Shown here piece after piece: positions 5,082 to 9,462 of a stretch of DNA of 9,462 bases. Source of the stretch: an uncultured Kangiella sp. (GTDB lineage: Bacteria; Pseudomonadota; Gammaproteobacteria; Enterobacterales; DSM-103792); assembly GCA_946480585.1 (NCBI GenBank), contig CAMLKQ010000069.1:1-9462 (forward strand). Reading direction: 5' to 3'. The position numbers and the translations under genes were made by a program. A model generated the notes under the pieces. It made no database searches and was not told where the DNA came from. It was given only the letters and a program-made list of their open reading frames with translations. Position 1 is the first letter of the stretch. Every line of letters begins with the position of its first letter.

Positions 5082-7154
5082 TTACCAGATCTTGACCCGC
5101 TCTTCCGGCTTCAGGAACAGCGCGTCGCCTTCCTTGACGCCGAATGCGGCGTAGAACTCCGGCATGTTGCGGACAATGCCGTTGCAACGGTATTCCGACG
5201 GCGAGTGCGGATCGGTGACCAAGCGCTGGTTCAGCTCTTCATCGCGGTATTTGCGCGCCCAGACCTGGGCCCAGCCGATGAAGAAGCGCTGATCGCCGCT
5301 CAGGTTGTCGAGCACCGGTGCCGGCTGGCCGTTCAGCGACAGCTGATACGCCTTGTAGGCAATGGTCAGGCCGCCAAGATCGCCGATGTTTTCGCCGAGC
5401 GTCAGCTCACCGTTGACGTTCTTGCCCGGCAGCGGCTCAAAGCCGTTGTACTGGGCAACGAGTTTGCCGGTGCGCGCCTTGAACTCGGCCAGATCCTGCT
5501 CGGTCCACCAGTTGCGCAGGTTGCCGTCGCCGTCGTACTGCGAACCCTGATCGTCAAAGCCGTGACCGATTTCGTGGCCGATAACGGCACCGATACCGCC
5601 GTAGTTGACCGCATCATCCGCGTTCATGTCGAAGAACGGCGGCTGCAGAATCGCGGCCGGGAACACGATCTCGTTCATGGTCGGGTTGTAGTAGGCGTTG
5701 ACCGTTTGCGGGGTCATGAACCACTCGCTGCGATCGATCGGCTTGCCAAGTTTGTTCAGGTTGCGGTCGTACTCGAACTGGGTGGCGCGAACGATGTTGC
5801 CAACCAGATCATCGGCACTGATGCTCAGCGCCGCGTAATCACGCCACTTGTCCGGGTAACCGATCTTGTAGGTGAACTTGCCGAGTTTTTCGTGCGCGGC
5901 TTTCTTGGTGTCGGCACTCATCCACTCCAGGCCATCGATGCCCTGACCGAATGCCACCAGCAGGTTCTGCACCAGCTTTTCCATCTTGGCTTTGGCTTCC
6001 GGCGGGAAATGCTTCTCGACGTAGATCTTGCCAACCGCTTCGCCAATGGCACCGTCAATGGTTTGCACGGCGCGCTTCCAACGCGGCTGCTGCTCCTGCA
6101 CACCGCGCAGGGTTTTGCTGTAGAAGTTGAAGTTTTCGTCGTCGAAGGCTTTTGCCAGCACCGGTGCGGCGCCGCTCAGTACGCGCCACTTCGCGTACAG
6201 CTTCCAGTCTTCCATGCTGCCGCTCTTGATCACGTCACCGAGGGCGGTCAGGTAGGTGGGCTGGGCGACCACGACATGGCTGGCGTTGGCAAGGCCGAGG
6301 CCGTTGACGAAAGCGCTCCAATCAAAGTGCGCGGTCAGCGTGTTGAGCTTGCCGGTCTCGACTTTGTTGTAAGTCTTCTGCGGATCGCGGTTGCTGACCC
6401 GATCCCACTGACCCATCGCGATTTTTTCTTCCAGCGCATAAATGCGCGTGGCGACGGCGGCCGGATCTTTCTGGCCGGCGAGGGCGAACATCGTTTCGAT
6501 GTGCTTCAGGTAGGCAGCGCGAATGGCTTGGCTCTTCTCGTCGCTTTTCTTCTTGGCGTCGTAGAAATCGCGATCCGGCAGGCCGAGGCCGCTCTGGTAG
6601 AAGTAACTGATGTACTGGCTGGTGTCTTTTTCATCGTTGTTGATGAACATCGCGATCGGCGTGCTGACGCCGTCGCGCTGTGCCTTGCCGAACCAGGCGG
6701 CCAGCGCGCTCTTGTCTTTCATCGCATCGATTTCGGCAAAGTACGGTTCGACCGGCTTCAGGCCGAGTTCTTCGCGCTTGGCTTCGTTCATGTAGCTGTT
6801 GTAGAAGTCGCCGACTTTCTGCGCTTCACTGCCCGGAGCATTCTGGCTGGCGGCAGCGGTCTCGATGATGGTTTTCAGCTGGGCCTGGGCATCGTCAGCG
6901 AGTTTGGTGAACGAGCCGTAATTGGATTTGTCGGCCGGGATCTCGGTGGTTTTCAGCCAGCTGCCGTTGACGTGCCGGTACAGGTCATCCTGCGCCCGCA
7001 CGGCTTGGTCGAAGTGGTTCAGGGTGATACCCGAGGTCGGGGCGGCGGCAACCGCGGCAGCGGTCGGGGCGTCGGTGGTGGCGGTGGTTTCCGGCTCGGA
7101 ATTGCAGCCGGCCAGCACGGCGAGAGCCAGTGCAGACACAATCCATTTCTTCAT
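5082..7154 (-). CDS. M13 family zinc metallopeptidase, lipoprotein (neprilysin/PepO-like)
   Basis: A 690-residue endopeptidase of the neprilysin (M13) family, full length for bacterial members. The N terminus is a lipoprotein signal: MKK, a hydrophobic core and lipobox LAGC with C17 as the lipidated residue. N18 rather than Asp at +2 argues for outer-membrane sorting. A low-complexity Ala/Thr linker (about 19-40) follows. The zinc site is HEIGH with H527, E528 and H531, inside GAVIGHEIGHGFDDQG; the third ligand is E588 with D592 in GENIGDLGG. NAYYNP upstream matches the family substrate-backbone motif. It should cleave peptides in the periplasm or at the cell surface; substrates are unknown. 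The ATG at 7154 is preceded by AGG and a TATCGCC spacer. It is divergent from olsBA and has its own terminator. Confidence 0.95.
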   Translation of the reverse strand: MKKWIVSALALAVLAGCNSEPETTATTDAPTAAAVAAAPTSGITLNHFDQAVRAQDDLYRHVNGSWLKTTEIPADKSNYGSFTKLADDAQAQLKTIIETAAASQNAPGSEAQKVGDFYNSYMNEAKREELGLKPVEPYFAEIDAMKDKSALAAWFGKAQRDGVSTPIAMFINNDEKDTSQYISYFYQSGLGLPDRDFYDAKKKSDEKSQAIRAAYLKHIETMFALAGQKDPAAVATRIYALEEKIAMGQWDRVSNRDPQKTYNKVETGKLNTLTAHFDWSAFVNGLGLANASHVVVAQPTYLTALGDVIKSGSMEDWKLYAKWRVLSGAAPVLAKAFDDENFNFYSKTLRGVQEQQPRWKRAVQTIDGAIGEAVGKIYVEKHFPPEAKAKMEKLVQNLLVAFGQGIDGLEWMSADTKKAAHEKLGKFTYKIGYPDKWRDYAALSISADDLVGNIVRATQFEYDRNLNKLGKPIDRSEWFMTPQTVNAYYNPTMNEIVFPAAILQPPFFDMNADDAVNYGGIGAVIGHEIGHGFDDQGSQYDGDGNLRNWWTEQDLAEFKARTGKLVAQYNGFEPLPGKNVNGELTLGENIGDLGGLTIAYKAYQLSLNGQPAPVLDNLSGDQRFFIGWAQVWARKYRDEELNQRLVTDPHSPSEYRCNGIVRNMPEFYAAFGVKEGDALFLKPEERVKIW

Positions 7155-7173
7155 GGCGATACCTGTCTCGATA

Positions 7174-7257
7174 GGGCGAAAAAGCCCGTGCGGTCAGCGC
7201 GGCGTCTGGTCAGCAGACCAGCCTAGCGCGCTGTTGGCGCGCAGCGGGCGAAGCCCG
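7174..7257. repeat. Cluster of four short hairpins in the pepO-like/olsB divergent region
   Basis: Four perfect inverted repeats lie close together: GGGC/GCCC (7174-7187), CTGGTC/GACCAG with a 4-nt loop (7206-7221), GCGCGC/GCGCGC with a 5-nt loop (7226-7242) and CGGGC/GCCCG with a 3-nt loop (7245-7257). If the peptidase promoter lies upstream of them they would be in its 5' untranslated RNA. None has a proper T-tract on either strand. I found no convincing peptidase promoter in this region. Confidence 0.4.
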
Positions 7258-7321
7258 GCCATGCTAGCAACCTTGCCTGGCCGCTGCAGGGTGGAATTTG
7301 TTTCCGGGCATGACTGGCCGG

Positions 7322-7350
7322 CTGTCATCGGCCTGTCAGGCGTCGGTCAC
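7322..7350 (+). promoter_or_regulatory. Putative Pho box (PhoB-binding site) upstream of olsBA
   Basis: CTGTCAT (7322-7328), CTGTCAG (7333-7339) and CGGTCAC (7344-7350) are direct repeats at exactly 11-bp steps. A Pho box is made of 7-bp CTGTCAT-like repeats separated by 4 bp; here the first two match 7/7 and 6/7 and the third 5/7. They point towards olsB, 60 bp upstream of its ATG. The 4-bp spacers are CGGC and GGCG, not the AT-rich spacers of E. coli sites, and no strong -10 follows at the usual distance. Phosphate control of ols genes is known in other bacteria, which fits. Confidence 0.55.
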
Positions 7351-7410
7351 GGCGGTGCAACGGCGTCGCGGCAGGCTGAGCGACGTGTTCCCTGCCACGA
7401 GTGTGCCGTC

Positions 7411-8154
7411 ATGGCCCCGACCCGACCTGCCGTTCTTGCCGAAGCCGACCGATTCCAGATTTGCCTCGCCCACAGTGCGGCGGAGATGCGCGCCTTGCAG
7501 CGATTGCGCTACCAGATTTTTGCCGAGGAGCTGGGCGCCGATATCGTCGATGCCGAAGGCCTGGATCGTGACCCGTTTGATCGCCATTGTCAGCATCTGT
7601 ACGTTTACGACAGCGAGCGCAATCAGCTGGTCGGTGGCACGCGTCTGCTCAACCGCGCCGGCGCCGCCAAAGCCGGCGGCTTTTATTCGCAAGGCGAGTT
7701 CCTGATGGATGCAGCGCTGCAGCTGGACGGCGAACTGCTGGAAGTGGGCCGCACCTGCATTCATCCGGATTACCGCGACGGCAGCGGCATTGCGATGCTC
7801 TGGCAGGGACTGGCGGCGGTGTTTCGCCAGCAGCAGACCCGTTATTTGTTTGGTTGTGCCAGCGTGCCGATGCCGGCCAGCAGCGCTCATGTCCATGCCT
7901 TGATGCAGCGCCTGTCGAATTACTACCTGCCGTCGTCGCTGTCGGTACGCGCAGTCAATCCGATCCCGCCAGCCGTTGAACTCACCAATGTCGATACCCC
8001 GGTGCCGCCGCTGCTGAAAGCGTATCTGCGGCTTGGCGCCAAGATTGGCAGTACCGCCTGCTGGGACGAACAATTCGCCTGCGCCGATTTGTTTGTGCTG
8101 CTCGACGTCAGTGATTTGAACGCGCGTTATGCCCGGCATTTCCGCGTCAGCTGA
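7411..8154 (+). CDS. olsB: Ornithine-acyl-ACP N-acyltransferase OlsB (GNAT fold)
   Basis: A 247-residue acyltransferase of the OlsB/'putative hemolysin' GNAT group. OlsB transfers a 3-hydroxyacyl chain from acyl-carrier protein to the alpha-amino group of ornithine, making lyso-ornithine lipid, the first step of ornithine-lipid synthesis. Family landmarks are ALQRLRYQIFAEELGAD (28-44), the DPFD..CQHLYVYD stretch (54-67), VGGTRLL (74-80) and EVGRTCIHPDYR (111-122), followed by an acyl-CoA/ACP-binding-like GSGIAMLWQGL. ATG 7411 is the only plausible start near the conserved region, although its ribosome site is weak (GAG about 10 nt upstream). The frame upstream is open but unconserved and antisense to the peptidase. 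It precedes olsA on the same strand, the usual olsBA order. Confidence 0.88.
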   Translation: MAPTRPAVLAEADRFQICLAHSAAEMRALQRLRYQIFAEELGADIVDAEGLDRDPFDRHCQHLYVYDSERNQLVGGTRLLNRAGAAKAGGFYSQGEFLMDAALQLDGELLEVGRTCIHPDYRDGSGIAMLWQGLAAVFRQQQTRYLFGCASVPMPASSAHVHALMQRLSNYYLPSSLSVRAVNPIPPAVELTNVDTPVPPLLKAYLRLGAKIGSTACWDEQFACADLFVLLDVSDLNARYARHFRVS

Positions 8155-8167
8155 GCGGCACGCGTCG

Positions 8168-8980
8168 ATGCCGCCGTTCGCCGCAACCCTGAGCAAACCG
8201 CGTGCGCTCGGTGGTCGCGGTCTGCGCCGTGTGCGGCAGCTGCTGCGCAGCGTGGCGATCGCGAGCTGGATCGCAATCGGCTTGCTGTTGTTTGTGTTGG
8301 TGCGCACGCTGACGCCTTGGCGGCCTGTGAACCAGTGCCTGCAGCCGTTCATGGCGCCGTGGATGCAGGTGGCCGTGCACATTCTCGGTGTGTGCAGCAG
8401 TCTCGCCGGTCAGCGACCATCCCCCGGCAGTTTGCTGCTGTGCAACCATATTTCCTGGCTCGACATCGTGGTGATTGCCGCCCAGTTGCCGGTGCGCTTT
8501 GTTGCCAAAACCGAAGTCCGGCAGTGGCCGCTGATCGGCCTGCTGGCGGCTGCGGCCGGCACGCTGTTTCTGCAACGCGGCAAGCGCGACGGTGCGCACA
8601 GCAGCGCTGACATTGTCGCGGCCATCGAACACGCATTGCGTGCGGGCGAAGTGGTGCTGATTTTTCCGGAAGGCACCACCACCGACGGCAGCAGCTTGCG
8701 ACGCTTTCACGCCAAACTGATTCCGGAGGGTGCCAGCGTGGTGCCGCTGGCGCTTGCGTATCGTGGTCGCGGTGCGGCCGCCGTACCTTTTCTTGGTGAC
8801 GACGATTTCGCCAGCAGCCTGTGGCGGGTGCTCGGCGAGCGTGATGTGCATGCGCATATCCAAGTGCTCGCTGTGCAAGACGCTGCCACGCCGATACAAC
8901 AGGCCCGGAAGGCGCAAGGGGCAGTTGCGCGAGCCTTGGCGCTGCCGAGCTCGGCGGCGCGCGCTGCCTGCAGTCGCTGA
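8168..8980 (+). CDS. olsA: Lyso-ornithine lipid O-acyltransferase OlsA (PlsC family)
   Basis: A 270-residue 1-acyl-glycerol-3-phosphate-type acyltransferase. Next to OlsB its likely job is to add the second fatty acid to lyso-ornithine lipid, giving ornithine lipid. An N-terminal membrane helix spans about 29-46. The catalytic HX4D motif is NHISWLD with H94 and D99; block II is FLQRGKR (134-140) and block III is FPEGTT (166-171). Some OlsA enzymes also acylate lysophosphatidic acid, so a role as a second PlsC cannot be excluded. ATG 8168 lies 13 bp after the olsB stop with a weak GAGCGG upstream. ATG 8129 is an in-frame alternative that adds 13 residues and overlaps olsB by 26 bp. The gene ends before a strong terminator. 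Confidence 0.87.
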   Translation: MPPFAATLSKPRALGGRGLRRVRQLLRSVAIASWIAIGLLLFVLVRTLTPWRPVNQCLQPFMAPWMQVAVHILGVCSSLAGQRPSPGSLLLCNHISWLDIVVIAAQLPVRFVAKTEVRQWPLIGLLAAAAGTLFLQRGKRDGAHSSADIVAAIEHALRAGEVVLIFPEGTTTDGSSLRRFHAKLIPEGASVVPLALAYRGRGAAAVPFLGDDDFASSLWRVLGERDVHAHIQVLAVQDAATPIQQARKAQGAVARALALPSSAARAACSR

Positions 8981-9021
8981 CACTGATGCTGACGCTGAAG
9001 TGGCGCGGCTGGTTTTTGGCC

Positions 9022-9057
9022 AAATAAAAAGGGCAGCCTTGGCTGCCCTTTTTATTT
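9022..9057. terminator. Bidirectional rho-independent terminator between olsA and the S9 peptidase gene
   Basis: A perfect 17-bp inverted repeat: arm 9022-9038 (A-rich then GGGCAGCC) and arm 9041-9057 (GGCTGCCC then TTTTTATTT), separated by TT. Read in either direction it gives a GC stem followed by a T-rich tail. It lies 41 bp after olsA and 27 bp after the S9 peptidase stop, serving both convergent genes. Confidence 0.93.
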
Positions 9058-9084
9058 CAGTGCGAGTGAGTTCAGCGAAGAACT

Positions 9085-9462
9085 TTACTGCGCCAAGTGT
9101 TTTTCCAGGAAAGCGAAGAAATCAGCCTTGTCCTCAATCAACTTGCTGATCGGCTTGCCGGCGCCGTGACCCGCTTTGTGCTCAATGCGGATGAGCATCG
9201 GCTCCGCGCTGGCGTTGGCGGCTTGCAAGGCGGCGGCAAACTTGAAGCTGTGATACGGCACCACGCGATCATCGTGATCGGCGGTCATCACCATGGTCGC
9301 CGGATAATGCGTACCGGCTTTCAGGTTGTGCAGCGGCGAGTAGGCATGCAGCACCGGGAAGTCGTCCTTGTTGTCCGAGGAACCGTAATCCGACACCCAG
9401 GCCCAGCCGATGGTGAATTTCTGGAAGCGCAGCATGTCCATGACGCCGACCGCCGGCACCGC
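9085..9462 (-). CDS. Prolyl oligopeptidase (S9A), C-terminal fragment (cut by window edge)
   Basis: The last 125 codons of a prolyl oligopeptidase, a serine peptidase that cleaves short peptides after proline. The visible part begins at [13 protein letters not shown] and continues through [15 protein letters not shown], near-identical in wording to the canonical family. Catalytic Asp is the first D of the DD pair in ADHDDRVVP (codon 9273-9271) and catalytic His is in AGHGAGKP (codon 9168-9166). The Arg of DDRVVP is the family's substrate-binding arginine. The catalytic serine, propeller domain, start and any signal peptide lie beyond the window. No internal start should be used: the frame is open to the window edge. 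Confidence 0.95.
   Translation of the reverse strand, partial: AVPAVGVMDMLRFQKFTIGWAWVSDYGSSDNKDDFPVLHAYSPLHNLKAGTHYPATMVMTADHDDRVVPYHSFKFAAALQAANASAEPMLIRIEHKAGHGAGKPISKLIEDKADFFAFLEKHLAQ

Noticed and set aside
4539..7226. 895-codon open frame on the plus strand, antisense to the M13 peptidase and tetR
   Set aside because: It lies opposite two genes with clear catalytic and DNA-binding motifs, its translation shows no recognisable domain, and long antisense frames are common opposite GC-biased genes. It is a shadow.
6922..7410. Upstream extension of the olsB frame
   Set aside because: It overlaps the peptidase 5' end in antisense and crosses the Pho-box region. Family-like sequence begins only after ATG 7411.
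7336..8983. Long minus-strand frames opposite olsB and olsA
   Set aside because: They are antisense to genes with clear GNAT and PlsC motifs and show no domain or plausible ribosome site.

Overview
The window looks like chromosomal core-genome DNA from a GC-rich gammaproteobacterium. The evidence is an E. coli glyU-like tRNA-Gly(CCC) with an encoded CCA end, an RlmJ orthologue of nearly E. coli length, a lipoprotein M13 peptidase, an olsB-olsA pair, and sigma70-type promoters. I see no phage, transposon or CRISPR signature, and genes are densely packed with ATGA/TGATG-type overlaps. I cannot name the genus.

Left part (1-1424, minus strand): a tRNA-Gly(CCC) lies upstream of a two-component system. 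The system is a six-helix DesK/NarX-like histidine kinase whose stop codon overlaps the start of a NarL/FixJ-type response regulator; only the first 19 codons of the regulator are inside the window. The tRNA has a good divergent promoter (1557-1585), and the kinase has its own weaker promoter candidate.

Centre-left (1644-3619, plus strand): a small outer-membrane beta-barrel protein; rlmJ, the 23S rRNA A2030 N6-methyltransferase, preceded by a possible 10-codon leader ORF; and a tryptophan-rich conserved hypothetical gene coupled to rlmJ by a TGATG overlap.

Centre (3631-4934, minus strand): a TetR regulator and an atypical short-chain dehydrogenase form a translationally coupled pair with GTG starts. 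A well-formed promoter and a flanking inverted repeat (possible operator) lie in front.

Right part: a large M13 metallopeptidase lipoprotein (minus) with its own terminator is divergent from olsB-olsA (plus), the two acyltransferases of ornithine-lipid synthesis. The 256-bp divergent region carries three in-phase CTGTCA-like repeats at 11-bp spacing, pointing towards olsB. This is the layout of a PhoB-binding Pho box and the most informative regulatory signal in the window: it suggests phosphate-starvation control of phosphorus-free lipid synthesis. olsA converges on the 3' end of a prolyl oligopeptidase (S9) gene, with a 17-bp perfect-stem bidirectional terminator between them.

I found no wholly new system. 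The points most worth follow-up are the Pho box/olsBA unit, the rlmJ leader ORF with the Trp-rich partner gene, and the tRNA leader hairpin that repeats the tRNA acceptor-stem sequence.
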